NCBI GenBank assembly: GCA_964558655.1
Contig: CAZLEX010000024.1
Span: 1-25,288 of the forward strand
Reading direction: 5' to 3'
DNA from: RGIG6353 sp964558655
Lineage (GTDB): Bacteria; Bacillota; Clostridia; Oscillospirales; SIG627
DNA: 25,288 nt
The notes below the pieces were generated by a model. It worked only from the letters and a program-made list of their open reading frames with translations. It was not told where the DNA came from and did no database searches. Within the stretch, counting starts at the first letter, position 1; every line of letters starts with the position of its first letter. This document shows positions 7,239 to 14,350 of the stretch, one piece after another. A program made the translations under genes and the position numbers.

Positions 7239-8567
7239 CTAATTAAAATGAATATGATCACAATAAATATCCGGAGCTAAAACATCATCAAAATAACCAT
7301 ACCCTATTCCCTTACATCCTCCGGCGCACATTATATTGTAATTGCATTTGTTGCATAAGGAATGTTCTTTTATCGTTTGACAGGTAATATATCGTATTCT
7401 TTTTGCACCTTCAGAATCGTTCATAATAAAATCTATTGATTGTTTCAATATATTGCCCATATAAATATTCAAAGCGTTACACGGATATACATCACCGTTT
7501 GAAGTTACACTGATTTGCGTAATTCCCGCTTTACAAGGAAGCAAATTGTAGCTTTTTTTCTCATCAAATGCATCATCATAGCATTTGCCGAAACCAACTC
7601 CAATGTTTATATGGTTTTTGTTGCTAACTTCCGGTACTTTTTGTAATATGCTCGTCAACAGATGACTTGATGGTCTAAAATTATCAAATATCTCTTTGAC
7701 CCTATCATCGTTATACCAACAATCGTAAATACTTGTGACATATGGAATTCCAAACTGGTAATCACTATGTGCTTCACCAATACCACACATACTATATCTT
7801 CCGTTTGCTAACAATGTAAGTCTGTTACAAAACGAACATTCGTTTTGATAATGCTTAATTTTTGATAGTTTCAGAAACGCGGGCGGAATAGGTGTTCTAA
7901 CTTTAATGTCATCTTGATACTTCTCTGCCAACAATTGAATTTTTTCGTAGAAATCAATTTGCTCTTGAACAGAAAAAGTCACACTGTCTTCCGACATTAA
8001 TTCTCCTCTACCACACGGTTGTACAGGTAAAACGCGTAAATACTTTACTCCATTGAAAATGCATAATTTTATTGTATTCTCTATATCTTCAACATTTATT
8101 TTACTGACCGCCATTATGCATTGTTCCAACAATCCGTTTTTAACTAACTTTTTTACTGTATTTATAGTTATATCAAATGCTCCGGCGATTCCGCGTATTT
8201 CGTCGTGAACTTTAGAACTTGAGGCATCAACGCTTGCAATCAATTTAATCCTATCATTATATTTGGAAAGTTGCTTTATTTGTTTTTCATGAATCATAGT
8301 GGCATTTGTCTCAACAGATAAAAAAACATTGTCATATGACATAATATAAGATATTATATCATCTATATCGGGATGCATAAACGGCTCACCGCCGGTAAGC
8401 AAAAAATATTTTACCCCCATTTCTACGGACTCTGAGACTCTTTTTTGGATAAGTTTAAAATCCAAATAATCTGCTTTTTCGCCACCGGATACCCAACAAT
8501 GCTTACATCGCAAATTACAATCATTGGTCAGATAAATAGTAAACCCCGACAATTCATTTTTGTTCAC
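7239..8567 (-). CDS. Radical SAM/SPASM peptide-modifying enzyme
   Basis: 442 residues from GTG. CNLRCKHC (17-24) binds the SAM-cleaving 4Fe-4S cluster. LTGGEP and SVETNAT follow, and SVDASSSKVHDEIRG is the usual central motif. The C-terminal SPASM region has Cys at about 345, 363, 405, 408, 414, 418 and 436 for auxiliary clusters. An additional block CSFCNRLTLLANGRYSMCG (244-262) looks like a second SPASM-type half. SPASM enzymes commonly modify ribosomal peptides (thioether, C-C or other links) and some mature enzymes. GTG at 8567 is chosen because GGAG lies nine bases upstream; the TTG at 8582 has none. It is the first gene of the operon, directly followed by exporters. The substrate is not identified. 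Confidence 0.92.
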   Translation of the reverse strand: MNKNELSGFTIYLTNDCNLRCKHCWVSGGEKADYLDFKLIQKRVSESVEMGVKYFLLTGGEPFMHPDIDDIISYIMSYDNVFLSVETNATMIHEKQIKQLSKYNDRIKLIASVDASSSKVHDEIRGIAGAFDITINTVKKLVKNGLLEQCIMAVSKINVEDIENTIKLCIFNGVKYLRVLPVQPCGRGELMSEDSVTFSVQEQIDFYEKIQLLAEKYQDDIKVRTPIPPAFLKLSKIKHYQNECSFCNRLTLLANGRYSMCGIGEAHSDYQFGIPYVTSIYDCWYNDDRVKEIFDNFRPSSHLLTSILQKVPEVSNKNHINIGVGFGKCYDDAFDEKKSYNLLPCKAGITQISVTSNGDVYPCNALNIYMGNILKQSIDFIMNDSEGAKRIRYITCQTIKEHSLCNKCNYNIMCAGGCKGIGYGYFDDVLAPDIYCDHIHFN

Positions 8568-8625
8568 ACAATCACACTCCAAATTTAATTAAAACCGTCA
8601 AAACCAATTCGTGCAAAACGATCAT

Positions 8626-8631
8626 ATTATA
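8626..8631 (-). promoter_or_regulatory. Possible activator-dependent -10 (TATAAT) of the radical SAM operon
   Basis: A perfect TATAAT on the minus strand lies 58 bases before the GTG at 8567 and lacks a good -35. The proximal arm of the inverted repeat (8645-8656) covers where the -35 would be, a layout typical of promoters needing a bound activator. Confidence 0.4.
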
Positions 8632-8644
8632 AAGTGGCTTGCTT

Positions 8645-8686
8645 AAACAGAAAATTTACACTCAATTCTTTGATAATTTTCTGTTT
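8645..8686. repeat. 12-bp inverted repeat upstream of the radical SAM operon
   Basis: AAACAGAAAATT (8645-8656) and AATTTTCTGTTT (8675-8686) are perfect reverse complements. Their centres are 30 bp apart, close to three helical turns. No T tract follows on either strand, so a terminator is unlikely. It could be a regulator site, perhaps for the neighbouring AraC-type protein, or a stem-loop at the 5' end of the mRNA if transcription starts at the promoter at 8698-8726. Confidence 0.5.
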
Positions 8687-8697
8687 TCACTACATTA

Positions 8698-8726
8698 ATA
8701 ATAACAGTTTCCCTTCAAATCGTCAA
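8698..8726 (-). promoter_or_regulatory. Candidate sigma-A promoter of the radical SAM operon
   Basis: On the minus strand TTGACG (8721-8726) and TATTAT (8698-8703) are spaced 17 bases, five of six matches in each. A start near 8691 would leave a leader of about 125 bases beginning with the inverted repeat. Confidence 0.55.
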
Positions 8727-8811
8727 TAAAGCACAAATAATTTCGTAACAGCAGATAACATCTTTTTATTCACAGATAAGTTCTTTGATTCCGTTTGGCA
8801 CAAAAAAGCAA

Positions 8812-8827
8812 TAGTTCAATTGAACTA
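8812..8827. promoter_or_regulatory. 16-bp perfect palindrome, candidate operator
   Basis: TAGTTCAATTGAACTA is its own reverse complement over all 16 bases. It lies about 85 bp upstream of the candidate -35 at 8726 and is not next to a T tract. A dimeric regulator site is the simplest reading. Confidence 0.45.
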
Positions 8828-8920
8828 ACGCTCTTTTCTACGCTCCAAATTTCATTAAAAAGTAAGTTAACATTTTTCCTGCTTTAAAATTACCGCGATT
8901 TGCCTGCTAATCTCATACAC

Positions 8921-8955
8921 AAAAAGAGCCCTGCTTTCTAATAAAAACAGGGCTC
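8921..8955 (-). terminator. Rho-independent terminator of the AraC-type regulator gene
   Basis: On the minus strand GAGCCCTG and CAGGGCTC (8948-8955 and 8926-8933) form a perfect 8-bp stem followed by five T. It lies about 40 bases after the regulator's stop codon and separates it from the radical SAM operon. Confidence 0.88.
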
Positions 8956-8995
8956 AATATGTGATTCTGTTCAGAGAAAAAACCTTCATTCCGTT

Positions 8996-9910
8996 TCAGA
9001 AGGCAGATTTTCGTTCGGCGACTGCCATATCTCTAAAGACAGTCGGAGTGTTATTTGTATATGCTTTGAACACTCTGCTAAAGTGTTGTACGGTTTTAAA
9101 ACCGCATCGCACAGATATATCCTTTACCGAAAGCCTTGTGAACTCTAAATATTTCTTGGCAACAGTTATTCTATATTGCCATAAATATTCGATTGGCGTT
9201 ATATTCAGCTCATTTTTGAATAATTGTGTCAAAGTAGAATGACTAACAAAAGTGGCTTGGGTTATGCTCTTTAATGTTATATTCTCCGAGTAGTGACTCT
9301 CAATATAAATCACAGCATTTTTCAAATGTGGGTTTTTAATTTTGCTTATAGATGTTACTGAATTATTCTGCTCGCTTATCTCGTATGCTTTTTCAAGCAT
9401 CAATATCATTCCAATAAAGAACGAACGGCTTCTGCTGGACCAATATAGATCACATTGATCGCAGAGTTCTTTATCCAACCAAAAAAAATTTCTGTCTACG
9501 GTTTCTTTATATTCTTCAAACAAAGGGAAAACATATTTTTTTTCATCGATAAACGGTTTCAGTAAAAACATATCGTGCTTCAATGCCAATTGCTCGTAAT
9601 TACTGCTGTGCAGCAGTTCAAAAGTCATATTTTTATTGAGAAATGTCGGATGAAAGTATATTGCGTTGCATTTAAATCCACGCTTTTTGATAAGTCTCGG
9701 CTGTTTTCTTTCATCAAAACAAACAAAGCATGGTCCAACAGCCTCAAAAGTAGTATCTCCAACTTGAAAATATGCACTGCCTTCATAAACAATCAGCATC
9801 AAAAAACAGTTTTCTTTAATATCCATATCTTCAAGTTTAGAGTTTTTAATGCACCGGACCGGTGCAATTTTCCCGACATCGAATTTGAGTCCTACGGTTT
9901 GCGGTATCAT
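8996..9910 (-). CDS. AraC-family transcriptional regulator
   Basis: 304 residues. The first about 100 residues look like a cupin-type sensing domain (FLMLIVYEGSAYFQVGD). The C-terminal about 100 residues carry the double helix-turn-helix of the AraC family: ITLKSITQATFVSHSTL followed by LFKNELNITPIEYL, then LSVKDISVRCGFKTVQHFSR and the FKAYTNNTP ending. AGAGG nine bases before the ATG supports this start. It has its own promoter and terminator and points the same way as the radical SAM operon just downstream. It shares that operon's low GC, so it is the likely local activator or repressor. The ligand is unknown. Confidence 0.92.
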   Translation of the reverse strand: MIPQTVGLKFDVGKIAPVRCIKNSKLEDMDIKENCFLMLIVYEGSAYFQVGDTTFEAVGPCFVCFDERKQPRLIKKRGFKCNAIYFHPTFLNKNMTFELLHSSNYEQLALKHDMFLLKPFIDEKKYVFPLFEEYKETVDRNFFWLDKELCDQCDLYWSSRSRSFFIGMILMLEKAYEISEQNNSVTSISKIKNPHLKNAVIYIESHYSENITLKSITQATFVSHSTLTQLFKNELNITPIEYLWQYRITVAKKYLEFTRLSVKDISVRCGFKTVQHFSRVFKAYTNNTPTVFRDMAVAERKSAF

Positions 9911-9950
9911 CTTTTCAACCTCTTTGCACGGTTTGTTGTTTCTTAACAGA

Positions 9951-9979
9951 ATTATAACACAAACGTTCTTTTAATTCAA
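9951..9979 (-). promoter_or_regulatory. Promoter of the AraC-type regulator gene
   Basis: On the minus strand TTGAAT (9974-9979), 17 bases, then TATAAT (9951-9956) with TGT just upstream as an extended -10. The regulator ATG is about 40 bases downstream. Confidence 0.7.
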
Positions 9980-9987
9980 TATTTTTG

Positions 9988-10692
9988 TTAAAATTTAACC
10001 GCAGTTTGACATTTAAGTATATCATGCCTGATTTTCAATGTTTTTAAATAATCCTTTTGTTCGTTTGAAATACGCAAACTTTCTCTTGCTTTTTGAATTG
10101 CTTTGTTATGTGTTTCGGTGTCAAGCTTCTTTTGCTCGAAATAAGGCAATATCTCATTGTATCTTTTTGCGAGAGCCGTCGCAAAATACCATGCTTTCAT
10201 CATTGTGATATAATAATCGCAATTTTCAACCGCCGCAACTTTCAAAGGAAAATTTTCGTCGTACATATCCGCAAGGAAATGATTCATCAGCATTTTTATG
10301 CCGTAACGCACGGCATAAGTGCTTTCGGATTTAAGCCATTCGTCAATTTTTTCAAGAAGCTTATCCGGCCTTTTTGCAATAGCCTTAGGATTCATTAAAT
10401 CACAGGTTGCCCAATTGTCAATGTAGGGAAGGAAACGGTCTGTTTCAAATAAGCACTGTTCAAAATCGGAGATTTTTTCAATGAGAAAAGCGTGCAGATT
10501 ATTTTCTTCATAATAGAAATGGGGAAGTTCATTAAGAAAATCAAAATCTTTAAAAGTGCTTGCAAAAGAGCGAATTTTCGGAGTTCTTACACCGATTACT
10601 CTGTCTTCGGAAATATTCGGCATAAGTTTGCAATGAAATTTCTTGTACTCCAAATCCTGCATTTCAAACAGCTTTTTTTGAATTTCGGTCAT
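9988..10692 (-). CDS. DNA alkylation repair protein (AlkD-like HEAT-repeat glycosylase)
   Basis: 234 residues, the usual family length, all helical. Family features include GVRTPKIRSFA near residue 34, the segment YIDNWATCDLMNPK (about 90-103) with the Trp and Asp of the active cleft, and the repeats AVRYGIKMLMNHFL and YYITMMKAWYFATALAK. AlkD-type enzymes remove positively charged N3- and N7-alkylated purines. ATG overlaps the upstream membrane-protein stop as ATGA (4 bases), so the two are co-translated. No strong Shine-Dalgarno of its own is seen. The specific substrate within the family is not predictable from sequence. Confidence 0.9.
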   Translation of the reverse strand: MTEIQKKLFEMQDLEYKKFHCKLMPNISEDRVIGVRTPKIRSFASTFKDFDFLNELPHFYYEENNLHAFLIEKISDFEQCLFETDRFLPYIDNWATCDLMNPKAIAKRPDKLLEKIDEWLKSESTYAVRYGIKMLMNHFLADMYDENFPLKVAAVENCDYYITMMKAWYFATALAKRYNEILPYFEQKKLDTETHNKAIQKARESLRISNEQKDYLKTLKIRHDILKCQTAVKF

Positions 10693-11099
10693 ATTTCATT
10701 TCTCTTTTTGAAAGGGATTTTCAAAAGTTTGACCAACCCGAAAATCAGCCAGTATATCAAAACAAAAACAAACATAACAACAAATGCACGGGAAGATGTT
10801 ACGCTGTCGGAAGCAAGAAGTATAAAAACGACGAATGCCGCAGTGACGGAGATAAAGTGAAGAACTTGTGTAATAAAATCGGGGAATTTTTTTATGAAAA
10901 AAAACAAAGAAGAAAGTCCGACACACAGCGAGAATTTCAGAAAAGTAAAAATTACATCTTTTGACAAAATCGAATCAGCCGTTGTTTGAGCGGTATTGTC
11001 AACCGGATTCATAGCGATGGCGAAAACCGCAATTATCAAAGTAAAAATTATCGAAGTATCGCAAATTACACGATAGAGTGCACGAAATGTTTTCTGCAT
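10689..11099 (-). CDS. Small integral membrane protein, function unknown
   Basis: 136 residues with four hydrophobic segments at about 15-31, 48-68, 78-96 and 103-124. A short charged N-terminus and a basic C-terminus (LLKIPFKKRNEI) suggest both ends are cytoplasmic. No family can be assigned with certainty. AAGGAG lies eight bases before the ATG at 11099 and a promoter is visible upstream. It overlaps the AlkD-type gene by four bases, which links expression but does not reveal function. Confidence 0.8.
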   Translation of the reverse strand: MQKTFRALYRVICDTSIIFTLIIAVFAIAMNPVDNTAQTTADSILSKDVIFTFLKFSLCVGLSSLFFFIKKFPDFITQVLHFISVTAAFVVFILLASDSVTSSRAFVVMFVFVLIYWLIFGLVKLLKIPFKKRNEI

Positions 11100-11127
11100 A
11101 AATATAGCTCCTTAAAAGTTTTAATTA

Positions 11128-11156
11128 ATTATATACCCGATATAATGAAAAATCAA
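11128..11156 (-). promoter_or_regulatory. Promoter of the membrane protein and AlkD operon
   Basis: Minus strand TTGATT (11151-11156), 17 bases, TATAAT (11128-11133). It diverges from the galU promoter. Confidence 0.65.
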
Positions 11157-11184
11157 GGTGATTTTTTTTAAATCGCCTCTTTTT
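11156..11184. terminator. Hairpin between divergent promoters
   Basis: AGGTGATTT (11156-11164) pairs with AAATCGCCT (11170-11178) with one G-T pair. CTTTTT follows on the plus strand and GATTTTT on the minus strand. It could stop transcription in both directions, insulating the two divergent promoters, or be a regulator site. It sits between their -35 elements. Confidence 0.4.
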
Positions 11185-11185
11185 A

Positions 11186-11214
11186 TTGACAAAGGTGAGC
11201 TTTTTATATATAAT
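11186..11214 (+). promoter_or_regulatory. Consensus sigma-A promoter of the galU operon
   Basis: TTGACA (11186-11191) and TATAAT (11209-11214) are both perfect and exactly 17 bases apart, predicting strong constitutive transcription. Confidence 0.9.
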
Positions 11215-11255
11215 TAATGGGTAAAGTATGAAACCATTTGTTAAAGGAGCGGAAA

Positions 11256-12128
11256 ATGAAGAAAATAACAAAAGCCGTCATACCCGCCGCGGGACTTGGA
11301 GTCAGAATGCTTCCGGCAGCCAAAGCTGTTCCGAAAGAAATGATGACGATTGTCGACAAACCCGCTATGCACTATCAAATAAAAGAAGCCGTTGAATCCG
11401 GCATTACGGATATACTTATTATTACCAACCGCGGTAAAGGGGCAATCGAAGACTATTTTGATTATTCACCCGAATATGAAAAGAAACTTATTGAAACGGG
11501 CCGTGAAAATATTTTGCGTGAAATGAATGAAATTGCCGATATGGCAAACATTACTTTTTTGCGTCAAAAGGCTCCTAAGGGTTTGGGACACGCCGTTTTG
11601 TGCGCCAAAAGTTTTGTCGGAGACGAACCGTTTGCCGTACTTTACGGTGACGATGTTATCGAGTCCGATGTACCCACAACCAAATCTTTGATTGATATAT
11701 ATGAAAGATTTGGAAAGCTTACGGTCGGGGTGAGAGAAGTTACTCGCGAGCAAATAGTAAAATACAGTTCTCTTGATGCTGAAGAAATTGAGCCGGACAT
11801 TTATATATGCCGCGATATGATTGAAAAACCGTCTCCGGATAAGATTCTGTCATGTCTGTCGATTTTGGGGCGAGTTGTGCTTCCTCCCGAAATTTTCGAT
11901 GTCCTTAAGAATCAGGCACCCGGTGCCGGCGGAGAAATACAGTTAACCGATGCTATGGCACAGTTTGCCCGTCGGGACGGAATAACCGCTTACAGATTTT
12001 CCGGAATTCATCATGACATGGGCTCAAAGCTCGGCTTATTAAAGGCAAATGTTTCTTACGGAATAAAGCACGAAGAAATAGGCGGAGAATTTCGCAAGTG
12101 GCTTAAGGAATTTGCAAAAAGTATTTGA
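11256..12128 (+). CDS. galU: UTP-glucose-1-phosphate uridylyltransferase
   Basis: 290 residues. It makes UDP-glucose from UTP and glucose-1-phosphate for cell-wall polymers and glycolipids. The N-terminal nucleotide-binding loop AVIPAAGLGVRMLPAAKAVPKEM matches GalU, with Val in place of the usual Thr in GLGTR. VDKPAMHY, LYGDDVI (metal-binding Asp) and the C-terminal GGEIQLTDAM are also present. ATG at 11256 has AAAGGAGC just upstream; a TTG six codons earlier is less likely. It is the first gene of an operon running to tsaD. Confidence 0.95.
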   Translation: MKKITKAVIPAAGLGVRMLPAAKAVPKEMMTIVDKPAMHYQIKEAVESGITDILIITNRGKGAIEDYFDYSPEYEKKLIETGRENILREMNEIADMANITFLRQKAPKGLGHAVLCAKSFVGDEPFAVLYGDDVIESDVPTTKSLIDIYERFGKLTVGVREVTREQIVKYSSLDAEEIEPDIYICRDMIEKPSPDKILSCLSILGRVVLPPEIFDVLKNQAPGAGGEIQLTDAMAQFARRDGITAYRFSGIHHDMGSKLGLLKANVSYGIKHEEIGGEFRKWLKEFAKSI

Positions 12129-12140
12129 AAGGAAGATAAT

Positions 12141-12635
12141 ATGAACGGACAAAGGCCGGATAAGATTAACTATTATCTTGATATAGCACAGACCGTTGCA
12201 CTGAGAGGTACTTGTATACGGCGTAAATTCGGTGCAATAATCGTAAAAAATGACAGTATCATATCTACCGGATATGCGGGGGCACCGAGAGGGAGGAAAA
12301 ATTGCTGTGATTTACAGTATTGTCAGCGTGAGAAGCTGAATATCCCGCGTGGTGAACGCTATGAACTTTGCCGTTCGGTGCATGCCGAGGCGAACGCGAT
12401 TATATCGGCGTCTCGCGAAAATATGATAGGTTCAACACTTTTTTTAGCTTGTATTGACTATAAAACAAATACTTTAGTCAACGGTACAAGTCCGTGTCAA
12501 ATGTGCCGGAGAATGATAATAAATGCGGGGATAGACACAGTTGTGGTGCGTGATACAGCCGACACATACAGGGTGATTACCGTTTCGGAATGGATAGACA
12601 AAGATGACAGCCTCGACGGAATTTTCGGTTATTGA
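12141..12635 (+). CDS. Deoxycytidylate (dCMP) deaminase family protein
   Basis: 164 residues. Zinc-site motifs are HAEANAI (His81, catalytic Glu83) and PCQMC (Cys119, Cys122). The Cys- and Arg-rich insert CCDLQYCQREKLNIPRGERY between them is typical of the ComEB/dCMP deaminase group, and GYAGAPRG precedes it. The enzyme would supply dUMP for dTMP synthesis. GGAAG lies upstream of the ATG. The gap to galU is 12 bases and rimI overlaps its 3' end by 32 bases, so it sits inside the operon. Confidence 0.92.
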   Translation: MNGQRPDKINYYLDIAQTVALRGTCIRRKFGAIIVKNDSIISTGYAGAPRGRKNCCDLQYCQREKLNIPRGERYELCRSVHAEANAIISASRENMIGSTLFLACIDYKTNTLVNGTSPCQMCRRMIINAGIDTVVVRDTADTYRVITVSEWIDKDDSLDGIFGY

Positions 12636-13065
12636 TATGACTTTGTCTCACATTATGCACGCAGCTGCATTGGAAAGGGAAGTTTTTTCTTCTCCGTGGA
12701 GCGAACAGTCTCTGATTGATTTTATCAGGCGTGAAGATACGATATTTTTGGCGTGCATACAAGATGAAAGATTTTTGGGATATATAGGAGCGTATGTTAC
12801 ATATCCCGAAATATCGATTACAAATGTAGTGACGGACGGTGCTTTTCGCAAACGGGGTGTTGCTTCGGCACTTTTGAAAGAACTTACGGAGCGTGCGAAA
12901 AAAATAAAAGCCGAAAAAATTATACTTGAGGTAAGACTTTCAAACATTCCGGCAATAGCTCTTTATGAAAAGTTCGGCTTTGCCAAAGTCGGAATTCGAA
13001 AAAATTTTTATACAAAACCCCGTGAAGACGCATATGTTATGATACTAAATATTCAAAAGGACTGA
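12604..13065 (+). CDS. rimI: Ribosomal protein S18-alanine N-acetyltransferase
   Basis: 153 residues, a single GNAT domain. FSSPWSEQSL near residue 28 is the RimI N-terminal signature. The acetyl-CoA loop is in VVTDGAFRKRGVASALLKEL, followed by LEVRLSNIPAIALYEKFGF. It sits next to tsaD, a common pairing in Firmicutes. The ATG at 12604 inside the preceding gene is preferred because the next ATG (12637) would remove the FSVIDM strand that starts the fold. Translation may be coupled to the deaminase gene. Confidence 0.9.
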   Translation: MTASTEFSVIDMTLSHIMHAAALEREVFSSPWSEQSLIDFIRREDTIFLACIQDERFLGYIGAYVTYPEISITNVVTDGAFRKRGVASALLKELTERAKKIKAEKIILEVRLSNIPAIALYEKFGFAKVGIRKNFYTKPREDAYVMILNIQKD

Positions 13066-13071
13066 ATTTGA

Positions 13072-14082
13072 TTGAAAATACTTGCCATTGAATCAAGCTG
13101 TGACGAAACATCTGCCGCTGTTGTGGAAAACGGTCGTAATGTTTTGTCGTGTAAAATATTGTCACAAATAGATATTCACAAGCGTTTCGGCGGAGTTGTG
13201 CCGGAAATAGCATCGAGAGCTCATGTTGAGGCGGTGGTACCGCTTTGCCGCGAAGCACTTTTTGAAGCGGGACTTTCCGCTGAAGAAATCGACGCTGTGG
13301 CGGTTACATACCGTCCCGGCCTTATAGGAGCATTGCTGGTGGGCGTAAATTTTGCCAAAGGCCTTGCATATACATTGAAAAAGCCTTTAATTGCCGTTAA
13401 TCACATTAGAGGTCATATTGCGGCAAATTATATTGCTCACCCGGAATTAGAGCCGCCGTTTCTTGCTTTGGTCATTTCGGGAGGGCATACCTCTTTAATA
13501 TATGTGAAAGATTATACAACATTTGAAACCGTAGGAGTAACGCGTGATGACGCCGCAGGAGAAGCTTTTGATAAAGTAGCACGCGTTATGGGAATTTCTT
13601 ACCCCGGTGGAGCGGAAATGGACAGATTGGCAAAAGAAGGAAATTTTAAAGCTGTTGATTTTCCCCGTGCGACAGTAAAAAACGCTCCTTATGATTTTTC
13701 TTATTCCGGATTGAAAACCGCCGTGGTTAATCATCTTCACCGACTTTCGCAGACGAACACTCCGTATAAAAAAGAAGATATAGCGGCTTCATTCACATCG
13801 GCCGTGTGCGATACGGTTACAGACCGGCTTTCATATGCAATTGATGATTTTTCGCCGCCTGTGCTTGTGCTTGCCGGCGGAGTAAGTGCGAATTCGCACA
13901 TAAGGAAAGCTGTTACGGATTTATGCGAAAAAAAAGGCTGTAAATTGTGCCTTCCGCCTTTGTCGCTTTGCGGAGACAATGCGGCTATGATAGCCTGCCA
14001 GGGATATTACGAATATATACACGGAAACATATCCGATATACGACTTAACGCAATAGCAATTTCCGATAAATTCGTAAATTGA
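13072..14082 (+). CDS. tsaD: tRNA threonylcarbamoyladenosine transferase subunit
   Basis: 336 residues, full length. It transfers threonylcarbamoyl to A37 of ANN-decoding tRNAs together with TsaB and TsaE, which are not in this window. The ASKHA-fold opening is IESSCDETSAAVV. NHIRGH holds the metal-binding histidines. ISGGHTSL, GEAFDKVARVMG, YPGG, LAGGVSAN and CGDNAAMIA are all intact. The start is a TTG at 13072; AAAAGG lies about 11 bases upstream, and no ATG fits the family's N-terminus. Confidence 0.96.
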   Translation: MKILAIESSCDETSAAVVENGRNVLSCKILSQIDIHKRFGGVVPEIASRAHVEAVVPLCREALFEAGLSAEEIDAVAVTYRPGLIGALLVGVNFAKGLAYTLKKPLIAVNHIRGHIAANYIAHPELEPPFLALVISGGHTSLIYVKDYTTFETVGVTRDDAAGEAFDKVARVMGISYPGGAEMDRLAKEGNFKAVDFPRATVKNAPYDFSYSGLKTAVVNHLHRLSQTNTPYKKEDIAASFTSAVCDTVTDRLSYAIDDFSPPVLVLAGGVSANSHIRKAVTDLCEKKGCKLCLPPLSLCGDNAAMIACQGYYEYIHGNISDIRLNAIAISDKFVN

Positions 14083-14105
14083 GTGTTCGGGATTTTCTTC
14101 AAAAG

Positions 14106-14211
14106 TTTTCCACAACCTGTCAAAAACTTTGTTGAAAATTCTTGAAAAGTGCTTGCTTACAGATTTTTTTGCTGTTTTGCTTGTGGAAAAGTCTGTGAGT
14201 TTTGTGTAAAA
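14106..14211. promoter_or_regulatory. Cluster of three DnaA-box-like sites
   Basis: TTTTCCACA (14106-14114, plus), its reverse complement at 14182-14190, and TGTGTAAAA (14203-14211, the reverse complement of TTTTACACA) all fit TTWTNCACA. The first two are part of a perfect 10-bp inverted repeat. The 139-base gap between tsaD and the next operon holds nothing else except the promoter at its end. Confidence 0.4.
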
Positions 14212-14221
14212 CCCCGCTTTT

Positions 14222-14250
14222 TTGACAAAATTACAGTTTTTTAATATAAC
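14222..14250 (+). promoter_or_regulatory. Promoter of the DUF6062-to-thrC operon
   Basis: TTGACA (14222-14227), 17 bases, TATAAC (14245-14250). The first gene starts 100 bases downstream, leaving a leader of about 95 bases in which no riboswitch is recognised. Confidence 0.8.
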
Positions 14251-14350
14251 GAAATTTCATAATCTAAAGCAAAAACAAAGAGGCTGTCTGTTTCGCTGTA
14301 CGGCAGTTTCGGCATCCAAAATCTTAAAAATTCGGCTTCGGAGAATTATT

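Larger units (their letters stand above)
8583..8920. other. Upstream region of the radical SAM operon; no precursor gene found
   Basis: Between the operon and the AraC gene's terminator lie only regulatory-looking sequences: a 16-bp palindrome, two promoter-like elements and a 12-bp inverted repeat, listed separately. All minus-strand frames were read for a short peptide gene. The longest with a start is 16 codons (8723-8773), and none has a usable Shine-Dalgarno and a peptide-precursor look. Confidence 0.6.

Noticed and set aside
8723..8773. 16-codon minus-strand frame starting GTG-AAT-AAA-AAG upstream of the radical SAM gene, as a precursor peptide
   Set aside because: No Shine-Dalgarno, overlaps the candidate -35, and has no Cys/Gly core or leader-like composition.
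8840..8875. 11-codon minus-strand frame with AGGA before its ATG, as a leader or precursor peptide
   Set aside because: Too short, spacing to AGGA only about four bases, and no peptide-precursor features.
14102..14130. Terminator after tsaD from an 8-bp A/T stem
   Set aside because: Stem is only A-T rich with a single G-C pair and no T tract follows.
14083..14221. Replication origin
   Set aside because: DnaA-box-like sites are present but no dnaA, dnaN, rpmH or similar genes lie nearby.
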